DNA of 64,000 nucleotides from Arthrobacter celericrescens (GCF_003614925.1 NZ_QYLP01000098.1:1-64000), one strand, 5' to 3'. Shown: positions 8,800 to 17,419, numbered from the stretch's first letter. Made by a program: numbers and translations. Notes: generated from the letters alone by a model not told the origin.

Positions 8800-8871
8800 C
8801 CGGATAGGGAAATCCTCTGCGTGCTCGCTCGTTCCTCGCTTAGACGCACGCTGCCGGATTCCCCTATCCGG
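8800..8871. repeat. Long imperfect palindrome after topA (REP-like or terminator)
   Basis: CCGGATAGGGAAATC (8800-8814) pairs with GATTCCCCTATCCGG (8857-8871) with one mismatch. Inside it GCGTGC (8819-8824) pairs with GCACGC (8846-8851), giving a two-step cruciform with loop TCGCTCGTTCCTCGCTTAGAC-like sequence. There is no T tract. It could terminate topA, but its size and internal symmetry also suit a dispersed palindromic repeat. Confidence 0.5.
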
Positions 8872-8925
8872 CAGCGGGTGAGTTGAGAAATTGTCTGTAC
8901 CCCCCGGATGTGATCGGCTAGGTAC

Positions 8926-9342
8926 ATGAGTGAGCAGCCGGAAACCACTGACAACAGCCCCCTGAACGAGCTCGAGGAAAACCTGGCGAAGGCCGGGAAC
9001 CCCGATGCCAACCCCGTTGAGGTCATCCTGTCCTTCCTCAACAGCGAGGTCTACATCCTCAGCAGCGACGCCCTGGACGCCCCGGACGCCGCCGTGGAAC
9101 CCCTCGTCCTGGCCAATGTGGAAGGCCAGCCCGTGCTCGCGGTCTTCAGCCACCCCAGCCGCGTGGACTCCCACTTCCTCGAAGCCGCGCCGAACGTCCT
9201 GGCCACGCACGGTTCGGCCATCCTGGACAGCATCGGCGACGAGATCGGCCTGGTCATCAACCCGGGCAGCGAGCACGGCTTCGAAATGGGCCCCGAGGGC
9301 ATCGCCAACGTCCGCCGCGACTTCAAGCGCGCCGGAGAGTAG
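8926..9342 (+). CDS. SseB-family protein
   Basis: 138 aa, cytosolic. The sequence resembles the SseB N-terminal domain family (ILSFLNSEVYILSS, then VLAVFSHPSRVD and INPGSEHGFEMGPEGIANV), which in non-pathogens has no known function. There is no signal peptide or membrane segment. It is acidic (about residues 1-30 are Glu/Asp/Asn-rich). Start ATG 8926 is separated from topA by the palindrome, and ppx follows after 60 bases. Family assignment is moderately confident; role unknown. Confidence 0.7.
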   Translation: MSEQPETTDNSPLNELEENLAKAGNPDANPVEVILSFLNSEVYILSSDALDAPDAAVEPLVLANVEGQPVLAVFSHPSRVDSHFLEAAPNVLATHGSAILDSIGDEIGLVINPGSEHGFEMGPEGIANVRRDFKRAGE

Positions 9343-9402
9343 CGCACAGCCGCGGGCCGTCGCACTTGCTTCACACAGTTCCAAACACGGAATAATGTCA
9401 GC

Positions 9403-10452
9403 ATGCGTCTTGGCGTCCTAGACATCGGTTCGAACACCGTCCATTTGCTTTTGGTGGATGCCCATCCGGGCGCACGGCCCGTGGCGTTTGCGTCACACAA
9501 GCGGCCGCTGTCCCTGGTCCAGTTCCTGGATCCGGAAGGGAACATCAACGAGGCCGGGCAGCACGAACTGATCGAGTTCGTGCTCGAAGCCTGGGAATTC
9601 GCCGCCAAGCACAAGGCCGAGGACCTGCTGGCCTTCTGTACCTCGGCCATCCGCGAAGCCACCAACGGACCCGAAGTCCTGGCCAGGGTCAAGCACGAAA
9701 CCACGGTGACCCTCCAGGAACTCACCGGCGACGAAGAAGCCTCCATGACGTTCTTCGCCGTCCGCCGCTGGTACGGCTGGGGCGCCGGACCCATCCTGGA
9801 CCTGGACATCGGCGGCGGCTCCTTCGAAATGGCCTTCGGCCAGGACGAGCTTCCGGAACTGGCCATGTCCGTGCCGCTGGGCGCGAGCCGCCTCACCCGC
9901 GACTGGCTCCACGACGACCCGCCCACGGCCAAGAGCGTCAAGGAGCTGCGGCGCTACATCCGCTCCACCTTGAAACCGGTGGTGCGGGAATTCAAGGAAC
10001 TCGGCCGGGCCAACCTTGTGGCCGGCACGTCGAAGTCCTTCCGTTCCCTGGCCCGCATCGCCGGTGCCGCCCCCAGCGGCGCGGGCCCGTACGTCAAGCG
10101 CGAGCTGCACGCCACGGACCTGGGCCTGTGGGCGCAGCGGATCTCCGCCATGACGGTCGCGGACCGGCTTTACCTGCCCGGTGTCTCCGAGGCCCGGGCG
10201 CGGCAGATCCTGGCCGGCGCCCTGGTGGCCGAGACCGCGCTGGAACTCTTCGAGTTCACCAGCATGGAGATCTGCCCCTGGGCGTTGCGCGAGGGCCTGA
10301 TCCTGCGCCGCCTCGACCAGTTGGTCTTCGGCGGCCCGCTGCAGCCGGCACCGCACGTCGGGGCCGCGTCCGTTTCAAGGAACAAAGCAGCCGACGACGG
10401 CGGCCCGGCAGCCCCGGTCCCGGCCGCCGCAGCAGGCGGGCAGGCCGACTGA
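9403..10452 (+). CDS. ppx: Exopolyphosphatase / guanosine pentaphosphatase family protein
   Basis: 349 aa, about the length of the short actinobacterial Ppx/GppA proteins. These hydrolyse terminal phosphates of polyphosphate or pppGpp. The actin-like ATPase-fold motifs are present: LGVLDIGSNTVHLLLVD at the N-terminus and LDIGGGSFEMAFG near residue 130. The last 35 residues are Ala/Gly/Pro-rich and probably disordered. The stop codon is one base before the next start, so it is co-translated with the TIM-barrel gene. The ppx - TIM-barrel - proC order matches mycobacterial Rv0496 - Rv0498 - Rv0500. Confidence 0.9.
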   Translation: MRLGVLDIGSNTVHLLLVDAHPGARPVAFASHKRPLSLVQFLDPEGNINEAGQHELIEFVLEAWEFAAKHKAEDLLAFCTSAIREATNGPEVLARVKHETTVTLQELTGDEEASMTFFAVRRWYGWGAGPILDLDIGGGSFEMAFGQDELPELAMSVPLGASRLTRDWLHDDPPTAKSVKELRRYIRSTLKPVVREFKELGRANLVAGTSKSFRSLARIAGAAPSGAGPYVKRELHATDLGLWAQRISAMTVADRLYLPGVSEARARQILAGALVAETALELFEFTSMEICPWALREGLILRRLDQLVFGGPLQPAPHVGAASVSRNKAADDGGPAAPVPAAAAGGQAD

Positions 10453-10453
10453 C

Positions 10454-11305
10454 ATGGGCGACGGCGTCGGGCAGTTGAGGGAACCGGACCAGGCAGGGGA
10501 GGCGCGGCCGATCCCGGTGGCCCTGTCCAGCGCCTCTGTCTATCCACTGAGCGTCCACGACGCCTTCGCGGTGGCGCAGGACCTGGGCTACGACGGCGTC
10601 GAGGTGATGGTCACCAACAACGCCACCAGCCAGGATGCCGCCGCGCTCGACCAGCTCAGCCATCGCTACGCCCAGCCCATCGTGTCCATCCACGCGCCCA
10701 CGCTGCTGCTGACCCAGCAGGTCTGGGGTTCGGCGTGGAACAAGATCGAAATGTCCTGCAGGATGGCCCGCGACCTGGGTTGCAGCACCGTGGTGGTCCA
10801 TCCGCCGTTCCGCTGGCAGTCCAACTACGCCGAGAGCTTCGCCGTCGGGGTCAGGGAAATCGCGGCGCTCTACCAGGTGCACATCGCGGTCGAGAACATG
10901 TACCCGTGGCGGGTCCGCGGCCGTGAAGCGCTGGCGTACTTGCCGCATTGGGACCCGGTGGGGCAGGACTACGACGACGTCACCTGGGACTTCTCGCATG
11001 CCGCCACAGCGGGGGTCAGCAGTCTGGACGCCGTCCGGGAACTCGGAAGCAAGCTGCGGCACGTCCACCTGACCGACGGCTCCGGCTCCGGAAAGGACGA
11101 GCACCTCATCCCGGGCCGCGGGACGCAGCAATGCGCCGAAGTGCTGCAACACCTGGCCGGCAACGGATTTCAGGGAACCATCGTGGCCGAGATTTCCACC
11201 CGAAAGGCCAAGGTGGCGGGGGAGCGGGAAGAGTGGCTTGCCGAGACCCTGCAGTTTGCCCGTCAGCACCTGGGCGCGCCGCTTGTGGGGGCCCACGAAG
11301 TCTGA
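10454..11305 (+). CDS. Xylose-isomerase-like TIM-barrel protein (sugar phosphate isomerase/epimerase family)
   Basis: 283 aa. The fold is the AP endonuclease 2/xylose-isomerase-like TIM barrel (PIPVALSSASVYPLSVHDAFAVAQDLGYDGVEVMV). Candidate metal ligands are visible in VSIHAPT, VVHPPFR, VENMYPW, WDFSHAAT, HVHLTDGSG and TIVAEIST, so an intact divalent-metal site is likely. The substrate is unknown; the mycobacterial counterpart next to ppx is equally uncharacterised. It starts one base after the ppx stop. It is distinct from the catabolic TIM-barrel gene at 20474. Confidence 0.8.
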   Translation: MGDGVGQLREPDQAGEARPIPVALSSASVYPLSVHDAFAVAQDLGYDGVEVMVTNNATSQDAAALDQLSHRYAQPIVSIHAPTLLLTQQVWGSAWNKIEMSCRMARDLGCSTVVVHPPFRWQSNYAESFAVGVREIAALYQVHIAVENMYPWRVRGREALAYLPHWDPVGQDYDDVTWDFSHAATAGVSSLDAVRELGSKLRHVHLTDGSGSGKDEHLIPGRGTQQCAEVLQHLAGNGFQGTIVAEISTRKAKVAGEREEWLAETLQFARQHLGAPLVGAHEV

Positions 11306-11345
11306 GCCGGGTCGCCGGGCAGGTCGCCGCAGGACTTAAACGAGA

Positions 11346-11402
11346 AAGCACCGGCGGCTGATCGGGAAAATGGGGGGAAACCCGCTCAAGCCACCGGTGC
11401 TT
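11346..11402 (+). terminator. Stem with long loop after the ppx operon
   Basis: AAGCACCGG (11346-11354) is complementary to CCGGTGCTT (11394-11402) across a loop of about 40 bases that includes an AAAATGGGGGGAAA stretch. It is a candidate terminator or RNA structure. The rest of the gap up to 11562 holds a short perfect inverted repeat, CTACGTTACGTAG (about 11457-11469), and nothing else recognisable. Confidence 0.4.
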
Positions 11403-11562
11403 CTTGGCGGACATCCCCATGCCCGCCTCATCACTCGCACCCTCAATGAGGTAACTACTACGTTACGTAGCAAAGTTGGGCGCAAGCTGCAATAACCTTG
11501 GGAGTTGGCTGGGAATCCCTGGCGGCCTCGGCGGCGGAACGGCGAACTGGCATGATGGAGCC

Positions 11563-12390
11563 ATGACTCGAATCGCATTCCTTGGCTGTGGATCCATGAA
11601 CGAGGCCATCCTGGGCGGCCTGCTCGCCGCCGGGACCAACCCTTCCGATGTCGTCGCCACGGTGCGCCGGGCCGAGCGGGCCGATGAACTGGCCCACCGG
11701 CACGGCATCATGGCGATCGCCGGCGCCGAAGATCCGGACAACAACAAGCTCGCCGCCAAGGGCGCCGGGGTGGTCATCCTGGGCGTCAAGCCGGTGGGCA
11801 TCACCGATCTGGCCCGCGAAATTTCGCCCGCCCTGGCCCCGGACACGATCGTGGTCAGCGTGGCCGCCGCCGTCTCCATCGCGCAGCTGGAAGCCGCCCT
11901 TCCCGCAGGCCAGCCCGTCATCCGCACCATGCCGAACACCCCGGCGAAGCTCGGCCGCGGCGTGATTTCCGTGTCGGCCGGCAGCAACGCCACGCCCGAG
12001 CAGCAGCAGTTTGTCACTCAGTTGCTCTCCGCCGCGGGCACCGTGGTGGAAATCCCGGAAGAACAGGTGGACGCGCTTTCCGCCATCAGCGGCTCGGGCC
12101 CGGCGTACGCGTTCTACCTCGCCGAGGCCATGGCGGCCGCCGGCGTCGAACTCGGGCTGGATCCGGAACTGTCGCTGCGGATCGCCCGCGAGACCGTGGC
12201 CGGGGCCGGCTACATGCTCGCCGAGCCCGGCGCGGACCCCACTGCCCTGCGCGTGGCCGTGACCAGCCCCAACGGCACCACCGAGCGCGCCATCGCGGCG
12301 TTCAACGACGGCGGGATCCCGGCGATCATCGCCGACGGCGCCCGTGCGGCGGCTGCCCGCGCCGCGGAAATCACCCAGCAGCTCGGCTGA
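11563..12390 (+). CDS. proC: Pyrroline-5-carboxylate reductase
   Basis: 275 aa, the usual length. It catalyses the last step of proline synthesis, NAD(P)H reduction of pyrroline-5-carboxylate. The N-terminal dinucleotide motif is FLGCGSMNEAILGGLL, and the signature AISGSGPAYAFYLAEAM sits near residue 170, followed by the C-terminal dimerisation helices. I chose ATG 11563; an upstream in-frame start at 11476 adds residues without homology. CATGAT, six bases before the ATG, could be a -10 for a leaderless message. The gene is convergent with ktrA. Confidence 0.95.
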   Translation: MTRIAFLGCGSMNEAILGGLLAAGTNPSDVVATVRRAERADELAHRHGIMAIAGAEDPDNNKLAAKGAGVVILGVKPVGITDLAREISPALAPDTIVVSVAAAVSIAQLEAALPAGQPVIRTMPNTPAKLGRGVISVSAGSNATPEQQQFVTQLLSAAGTVVEIPEEQVDALSAISGSGPAYAFYLAEAMAAAGVELGLDPELSLRIARETVAGAGYMLAEPGADPTALRVAVTSPNGTTERAIAAFNDGGIPAIIADGARAAAARAAEITQQLG

Positions 12391-12402
12391 ACCCGGAAAA
12401 AC

Positions 12403-13089
12403 CTACGGCCGGGCCGCGAAGCGTTCCAGCAGGTCCACATGGCCGGACACGATGAGCATGTCGCGGCCGGAGACCTTCGTATCCGCCTGCGCGTAGGTGA
12501 AGTCCTCGCCCGGTGACTTCACGCCCACCACGGTGACGCCGTACTTGGAGCGCACCTTGGATTCCTGGAGCGTGAAGCCCACGGTTTCCTTGGGCGGGTA
12601 CATCTTTACGATCGCGAAGTCGTCGTCGAACTCGATGAAGTCCAGCAGGCGGCCGGACACCAGGTGCGCGGCGCGTACGCCGGCGTCGGCTTCGGGGTAG
12701 ATCACGTGGTTGGCGCCGATGCGGGTGAGGATCTTGCCGTGCGAGGGCGTGATGGCCTTGACCCAGAGGTGCTCGATGCCCAGGTCCACGAGGTTCACCG
12801 TGATGAGCACCGAGGATTCGATCGAGGTGCCCACGCCCACCACGGCGGAGCTGAATTCCTGGGCGCCGAGCTGGCGGAGGGCGTCGATGTTGGTGGCGTC
12901 AGCCTCCACCACGTGGGTGAGGACGGGGGCCCATTTCTGCACGAGGGCCCGGTCCCGTTCGATCGCCAGGACTTCGCGGCCCTGTTTGACCAGCTGTTCG
13001 GCGGTTGCGGAGCCGAAGCGGCCCAGGCCGATGACCAGCACGGGGGCATTGTGCGCCGGACGGGTGGAGGCGCCTGAGGTGTTAGCCAA
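12403..13089 (-). CDS. ktrA: Potassium uptake regulatory subunit, KtrA/TrkA family
   Basis: 228 aa. The cytoplasmic RCK gating subunit has the Rossmann motif VLVIGLGRFGSATAEQL at about residues 16-32 and a C-terminal TrkA_C domain (about 145-220; YGVTVVGVKSPGEDFTYA). It binds nucleotides (ATP/ADP or NADH) and controls the partner channel protein. The start is TTG at 13089, which overlaps the end of ktrB by eight bases, so translation is coupled. The low-frequency TTG start may keep RCK subunit levels below the channel's (inference). Confidence 0.92.
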   Translation of the reverse strand: MANTSGASTRPAHNAPVLVIGLGRFGSATAEQLVKQGREVLAIERDRALVQKWAPVLTHVVEADATNIDALRQLGAQEFSSAVVGVGTSIESSVLITVNLVDLGIEHLWVKAITPSHGKILTRIGANHVIYPEADAGVRAAHLVSGRLLDFIEFDDDFAIVKMYPPKETVGFTLQESKVRSKYGVTVVGVKSPGEDFTYAQADTKVSGRDMLIVSGHVDLLERFAARP

Positions 13090-14515
13090 TGATCGGCCTT
13101 TCTTCGGGGTAGTGGTACAGCTGGCTGCGCTGGCGCAGGGCCAGCGCGGCGGCGAGAGTGACGGTGCCGACGCGCCCCATGAACATGAGCGCGGTCAGGA
13201 CATAGACGCCCTCCGGCGGCAGTTCGGCGCTGAGGTTCGTGCTGAGCCCCACCGTGGCGAAGGCGGAGATCGTTTCGAAGAGGACCCGGTCCAGGGTTGC
13301 CCCGCTGATCTGCAGGAGCAGGAAGGACGAGACCGACACCAAGGTGGCGCCAGCCACGATCACCGAGATGGCAACCCGCATGGTGCCCTGCGGGATGGTG
13401 CGGCCATACACCTTAACGTCGGCGTCGCCGCGGGCCTCGGCGGCAATGGCGAGGAACATGACGGCGATGGTGGTCACTTTGATGCCGCCTGCCGTCGACG
13501 CCGAACCGCCGCCGGCGAACATCAGGGCGTCAGTGAGCAGCATGGTGGTGGACTCCATGTAGTTCTGGTCCACCAGGTTGAAGCCGCCGGAACGGGTCAT
13601 CACGGAGGCGAAGAGCGAGTGGATGATCTTGTCGCCCAGGTTCATATGCGCGATCGTCCGTGCGTTGTCCCACTCCATCAGGGCCCAGAGGAATGTGCCG
13701 GCCGCCAGCAGGATGAAAGACACCTGGATGGTCAGCTTCGTGTGCAGGTTCCATTTACGCCAGTTGAGCCCGTTCTGCTGCAGGACCATCACCACGGGGA
13801 AGCCGAGGCTGCCCAGGAAGACGCCGAGCATCAGCGGGATGAGGATCCAGAGGTCCGTCTCATAGGGGACGATGCCGTCCGAGTGCGGGGTGAAGCCGGC
13901 GTTGTTGAAGGCCGAAATCGAGTAGAACACCCCGTGCCACACCGACTGCCAGAAGTCCTCGCCAAGGATCATGAAGCGCGGGATCAGGGCCAGGGCCAGG
14001 GCGCCTTCGATGACCACGGAGGTGGTGATGACGATCCGCAGCAGGGTACCGACTTCGCCGAGGCGGCCGGCGTTGTTCATGGCTTCCTGGGCGATGAGCT
14101 TTCCGCGCACGCCCAGCCGCTTGCTCACCGCCAACGCCAGCAAGGAGGCCAGGGTCAGCGTTCCCAAGCCGCCCACGAAGATGCCCACCAGGATCACCAG
14201 CTGGCCGAAGAACGTCCAGTGGGTCGCCGTCGAGACCACCGTGAGTCCGGTGACGCAGACCGCCGAGGCGGCGGTGAACATCGCGTCATGAAGCGGGGTG
14301 ACAATGCCGTCCGCGGAAGCGGCGGGCAGCGACAGCAAGCCGGTAAAGAGCAGGATCACCAGGGAGAACGCAGTCAGGGCGAGCCGGGCCGGCGACGTGT
14401 TCGCGATGTTGTCGATGAAGTCCCGGAGGCCGGTGAAGATCCACAGGCCTTCCCGCTCAGGCTGGTCGGGGTGCCAGCTGGCCGGGCGTGGAGACCTCGA
14501 CTGGCTCTGGGTCAT
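13082..14515 (-). CDS. ktrB: Potassium transporter membrane subunit, KtrB/TrkH family
   Basis: 477 aa, multi-pass membrane protein of the superfamily of K+ transporters, each of four repeats having a selectivity-loop glycine. Visible loops include DAMFTAASAVCVTGLT, SISAFNNAGFTPHSD, VMTRSGGFN and TISAFATVGLSTNLS. A cytoplasmic N-terminus (LWIFTGLRDFIDN) precedes the first helix. ATG 14515 was chosen because the longer frame runs into the divergent deacetylase gene. It pairs with ktrA downstream to form a Ktr-type K+ uptake system used in osmoadaptation. Confidence 0.92.
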   Translation of the reverse strand: MTQSQSRSPRPASWHPDQPEREGLWIFTGLRDFIDNIANTSPARLALTAFSLVILLFTGLLSLPAASADGIVTPLHDAMFTAASAVCVTGLTVVSTATHWTFFGQLVILVGIFVGGLGTLTLASLLALAVSKRLGVRGKLIAQEAMNNAGRLGEVGTLLRIVITTSVVIEGALALALIPRFMILGEDFWQSVWHGVFYSISAFNNAGFTPHSDGIVPYETDLWILIPLMLGVFLGSLGFPVVMVLQQNGLNWRKWNLHTKLTIQVSFILLAAGTFLWALMEWDNARTIAHMNLGDKIIHSLFASVMTRSGGFNLVDQNYMESTTMLLTDALMFAGGGSASTAGGIKVTTIAVMFLAIAAEARGDADVKVYGRTIPQGTMRVAISVIVAGATLVSVSSFLLLQISGATLDRVLFETISAFATVGLSTNLSAELPPEGVYVLTALMFMGRVGTVTLAAALALRQRSQLYHYPEERPIIG

Positions 14516-14599
14516 GGCAGTGCTTTTCGCTTCTTGTTGACGGATCGGCTGTCTTGAGTAGTAAACCACTAATCGCCCGCGGCGGCCGGGCGAACAGGT

Positions 14600-14605
14600 T
14601 AGCCT
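14600..14605 (+). promoter_or_regulatory. Leaderless -10 (TAGCCT) for the AcuC-like gene
   Basis: TAGCCT ends seven bases before ATG 14613, and there is no Shine-Dalgarno in between. Confidence 0.45.
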
Positions 14606-14612
14606 GTGTTTG

Positions 14613-15824
14613 ATGACTTCCCGGCCCGGCCCCCGTCCGTCCGCGCTGCCAACGACGGTGGCGTGGAGCCCCGCCATGACCGCCTACGACTTCGGCCCGG
14701 GCCACCCTATGGCGCCGCAGCGCCTCGAACTGACGGCGCGGCTGGCGGACTCCCTCGGGCTGTTTGAGCTGCCGCACGTCTCGTTGCGGGCACCGGAGCT
14801 GGCGTCCGACGTCGAACTCCAGCGGGTGCACAGCGCGGACTATATTGCCGCGGTGCGGCGTGCGAGCGAGGACCCGACGGTGTCCGACCCGGAACGAGGG
14901 CTGGGGACCGAAGACGATCCCGCTTTCGCCGGCATGCACGAAGCCGGTGCCCGCCTGGCCGCGGCCTCGCTGCTCTGCGCCGAAACGCTCCTCTCGGGCG
15001 AGGCGGTGCGGGCCGTGAACTTCGGCGGGGGCCTGCACCACGCCTCCCGGGAACGCGCCAGCGGCTTCTGCATCTACAACGACGCGGCCCTGGCCGTGCA
15101 GCGGTTGCTCGACGGCGGTGTGGCGAAGATCGCGTACATCGACGTCGACGCCCACCACGGGGACGGCACGCAGAACATCTTCTGGGACGATCCGCGGGTC
15201 CTTACCATTTCATTGCACGAATCGGGGCTGACCCTGTTTCCCGGCACGGGCTTCGCCAACGAGATCGGCGGCCCGCAGGCCCTGGGGACCGCCGTCAATG
15301 TCGCGCTGCCGGCCCACACGGGCGACGCCGGCTGGCTGCGGGCGTTCCACGCGGTGGTGCCGCAGCTGGTGGGTGCGTTCGGGCCGGAGGTGATCGTCAG
15401 CCAGCACGGCTGCGACTCGCACGCCAACGACCCGCTCACGAACCTCAACCTCAGCGTCGACGGCCAGCGCGAGGCCGCCACCGCTGTCGCCGGCCTCGCC
15501 GCGCGGTACTGCGGCAACCGCTGGATCGCCACCGGGGGAGGCGGGTACGACATCACCGGTGTGGTGCCGCGGACCTGGTCCCACTTGATCGGCATCGTGG
15601 CGCAGAACCCGATTTCCGTGGGCACCCGCGTGCCGGAGGAATGGCTCGAATACGTCCGGGAGAAGTTCGGCCGCAACGCTCCCGAACGCATGGGGGACGA
15701 CGTCGATATCTGGTGGCGCTCCTGGGAGGTCGGATACGACCCCGGCGACGCAGTGGACCGCAGCATCATCGCCACCCGCAAGGAGATCTTCCCGTTGCAT
15801 GGGCTGGATCCCTGGTTCGACTGA
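14613..15824 (+). CDS. AcuC-like histone deacetylase family protein
   Basis: 403 aa, class I/II HDAC (arginase-deacetylase) fold. In Bacillus AcuC deacetylates acetyl-CoA synthetase; the substrate here is not shown. The zinc-enzyme signatures are intact: NFGGGLHHASRERASGFCIYND, the His-Asp dyad in IDVDAHHGDGTQNIFW, HESGLTLFPGTG, and SQHGCDSHANDPL. Residues 1-20 are a Pro/Arg-rich extension ahead of the family start (VAWSPAMTAYDFGPGHPM). ATG 14613 is preferred. It is divergent from ktrB and convergent with a small membrane protein gene. No acuA or acetyl-CoA synthetase gene is near. Confidence 0.88.
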   Translation: MTSRPGPRPSALPTTVAWSPAMTAYDFGPGHPMAPQRLELTARLADSLGLFELPHVSLRAPELASDVELQRVHSADYIAAVRRASEDPTVSDPERGLGTEDDPAFAGMHEAGARLAAASLLCAETLLSGEAVRAVNFGGGLHHASRERASGFCIYNDAALAVQRLLDGGVAKIAYIDVDAHHGDGTQNIFWDDPRVLTISLHESGLTLFPGTGFANEIGGPQALGTAVNVALPAHTGDAGWLRAFHAVVPQLVGAFGPEVIVSQHGCDSHANDPLTNLNLSVDGQREAATAVAGLAARYCGNRWIATGGGGYDITGVVPRTWSHLIGIVAQNPISVGTRVPEEWLEYVREKFGRNAPERMGDDVDIWWRSWEVGYDPGDAVDRSIIATRKEIFPLHGLDPWFD

Positions 15825-15829
15825 GACCT

Positions 15830-16306
15830 TTACGACGCTTTCTCCGTCTGGAACACCACGCCTGCGGCGCCCACCAGCCATCCGAGCAGGGACAATGCGA
15901 AGGCCCCGATGAGGTCGGTGGAGGCCGGTCCCTTGACGAGCCAGACGATGAGGACCAGCAGGCCCACGGCCATGTAGACCATGATCGCAGCGATGATCCT
16001 GCCGGACAGCTTCGCGGCGACTTCCGCCGGGAAGGAATTTACCGGGGAGCCTGACGGGGCCTCGTCCTGTCCCCGCTTGACCTCGGCGATCGTGAAACCC
16101 AGGGCCGACGCCGTCAGGGAACCAAGGGAGGTGGCCATCACGCCTGCGGCCGTCACCAGGGCGCCGTTCAGGGCCGGGGCGGTGAGCCCGGCGACCGGCA
16201 CCCACGTACCCACCCGCAGCAGGACGGCGAGCCATACTGCCACGAAGAGGATCAGGAACACCGCCGCAATGATGTTGAACATCTGCCGCCGGAAGAAGTC
16301 AGCCAT
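15830..16306 (-). CDS. Small three- to four-helix membrane protein, function unknown
   Basis: 158 aa from ATG 16306, which has a GGCGGGG ribosome-binding site nine bases upstream (a GTG at 16312 would be too close). Hydrophobic segments are visible at about residues 9-32 (IIAAVFLILFVAVWLAVLL), 40-70, 100-120 (AAIMVYMAVGLLVLIVWLV) and 130-152 (LIGAFALSLLGWLVGAAGVVF). A charged loop with KRGQDEAPSG lies between. I do not recognise the family. It ends six bases after the convergent deacetylase gene. Confidence 0.65.
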   Translation of the reverse strand: MADFFRRQMFNIIAAVFLILFVAVWLAVLLRVGTWVPVAGLTAPALNGALVTAAGVMATSLGSLTASALGFTIAEVKRGQDEAPSGSPVNSFPAEVAAKLSGRIIAAIMVYMAVGLLVLIVWLVKGPASTDLIGAFALSLLGWLVGAAGVVFQTEKAS

Positions 16307-16437
16307 GGCCACGCACCCCGCCCGCTCTGGCCGCGGCCTGATGGCCGCTTGGACCGTGTGATCGTTCTACCATCGGGGGTAGGGCCGGTCAACGATCCGG
16401 AGACACCCTCCAGCCCAAGCTGTAGGAGATAGTGCGA

Positions 16438-16761
16438 GTGCGTGATTACGAGGAATTCCTGTCGCGGCTGCGCTACGTCCTCTCGCTCGACGGCACCATC
16501 GAATCATCCGGGATGGGCGGAGGTGCTCAGGTTACCTTTGTCGGCCTCGAGGGACGCCGCTTCGAATTCATCCAGAGCCTAGGCCAGATCTATTCGGCTG
16601 TTGGCCGCCTGGACAGTGAGGTACTCGCCGATCCCCAAGACATTTCGGACATGCAAGCGCAGCTGCGGCTGTTCTCGGTGCATGTTAAGGAAGCTGTGGA
16701 GACCGCTCCCGATGGTGCGCGCTTCTTCGAAGTGCGAAGTTCCGGAGTCTGGGCACATTGA
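16438..16761 (+). CDS. Small conserved-type hypothetical protein
   Basis: 107 aa from GTG 16438, which is nine bases after AGGAG; a GTG at 16432 is too close to that site. The protein is soluble, starting VRDYEEFLSRLRYVLSLDG, with SSGMGGGAQVTF and GRRFEFIQSLGQIYSAVGRLD, then a helical end. No signal peptide, metal motif or known domain is recognised. It lies between the small membrane protein and an ArsR regulator on the same strand, but a separate promoter (next entry) means the pair need not be an operon. Confidence 0.6.
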   Translation: MRDYEEFLSRLRYVLSLDGTIESSGMGGGAQVTFVGLEGRRFEFIQSLGQIYSAVGRLDSEVLADPQDISDMQAQLRLFSVHVKEAVETAPDGARFFEVRSSGVWAH

Positions 16762-16814
16762 TCTGTCCCAGCCCCCAGGGCGCGCTCCACCACAGCGAAA
16801 TAGTTGATGCCTTT

Positions 16815-16835
16815 TGACGTATATGTCGCTAGGGT
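16815..16835 (+). promoter_or_regulatory. Promoter and possible autoregulatory operator of the ArsR gene
   Basis: An imperfect palindrome, GACGTATATGTC (about 16816-16827), overlaps a TTGACG-like element and is followed by TAGGGT (16830-16835), a -10 seven bases before ATG 16843. ArsR-type repressors usually bind such AT-rich dyads at their own promoter; binding here is inferred. Confidence 0.45.
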
Positions 16836-16842
16836 TGGAGGC

Positions 16843-17400
16843 ATGGTGACTGACGACGTATTTGCCGTCATTGCTGAGGCGACCCGGCGTGACATCCTGG
16901 TTTCCCTCCGCTCTGGGGACAAAGCTGTGGGGGAATTGGTTCAGGAGCTCGACGCCAGCCAACCCACCATTTCCAAGCATTTGAAAGTGCTCCGCGAGGC
17001 GGACCTCGTCAGCATGCGCGCCCAGGGGCAGAAGCGCTATTACGCCCTGAACCCGAAGCCCCTCGCCGGCATTGCCAGCTGGCTGGAAACGTTCGACGTC
17101 GGCCCCGCCGCGGCCGCTTCCACCGCTACACCGGGGCAGAGCCGGGAGGGCACCGCCCCCAGTGCCGGACAGCCCGCCCAGCCCGCCGCCGTCGGGACGT
17201 CCCAGGCTCCGGCGGGAACCGCCCGGCCAGTTAACGCAGCACAGCCGGCACAGGAAGTTGTTCCTGTACCGGCTGCGGTGGACGACACCGTTCCCCAGCA
17301 GATCGGCCGCACGGTGGGCCGCGCCGCCACGAGGGCTGCCGACCTGCTCGCGAAGCTGCCTGACCTGCCCAACCTGCCGAAGTTCGGCCGGAAGAAGTAG
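16843..17400 (+). CDS. ArsR-family regulator with long Ala/Pro-rich C-terminal tail
   Basis: 185 aa. Residues 1-90 are a standard winged helix ArsR/SdpR-type domain (VIAEATRRDILVSLRSGDKAVGELVQEL, ASQPTISKHLKVLREADLV, then YYALNPKPLAGI). The second half is unusual: about 65 residues rich in Ala, Pro, Gly and Gln, then an amphipathic ending IGRTVGRAATRAADLLAKL and a basic tail LPNLPKFGRKK. ArsR proteins are normally 90-120 aa, so the tail is an addition, perhaps for protein or membrane contact. No metal-binding cysteines are present. GTG 16846 is an alternative start. Confidence 0.8.
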   Translation: MVTDDVFAVIAEATRRDILVSLRSGDKAVGELVQELDASQPTISKHLKVLREADLVSMRAQGQKRYYALNPKPLAGIASWLETFDVGPAAAASTATPGQSREGTAPSAGQPAQPAAVGTSQAPAGTARPVNAAQPAQEVVPVPAAVDDTVPQQIGRTVGRAATRAADLLAKLPDLPNLPKFGRKK

Positions 17401-17419
17401 CGCGCTCCGGGAGGGGGCG

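Noticed and set aside
12710..14557. 615-codon + strand frame across the ktrA/ktrB region, and similar long frames on the opposite strand of topA, paaZ, the kinase and the metal ABC genes
   Set aside because: High GC at third positions makes long antisense frames by chance. The proteins are compositionally odd (His/Gly/Arg/Gln-rich) and lack recognisable domains, while the sense genes are complete and well known.
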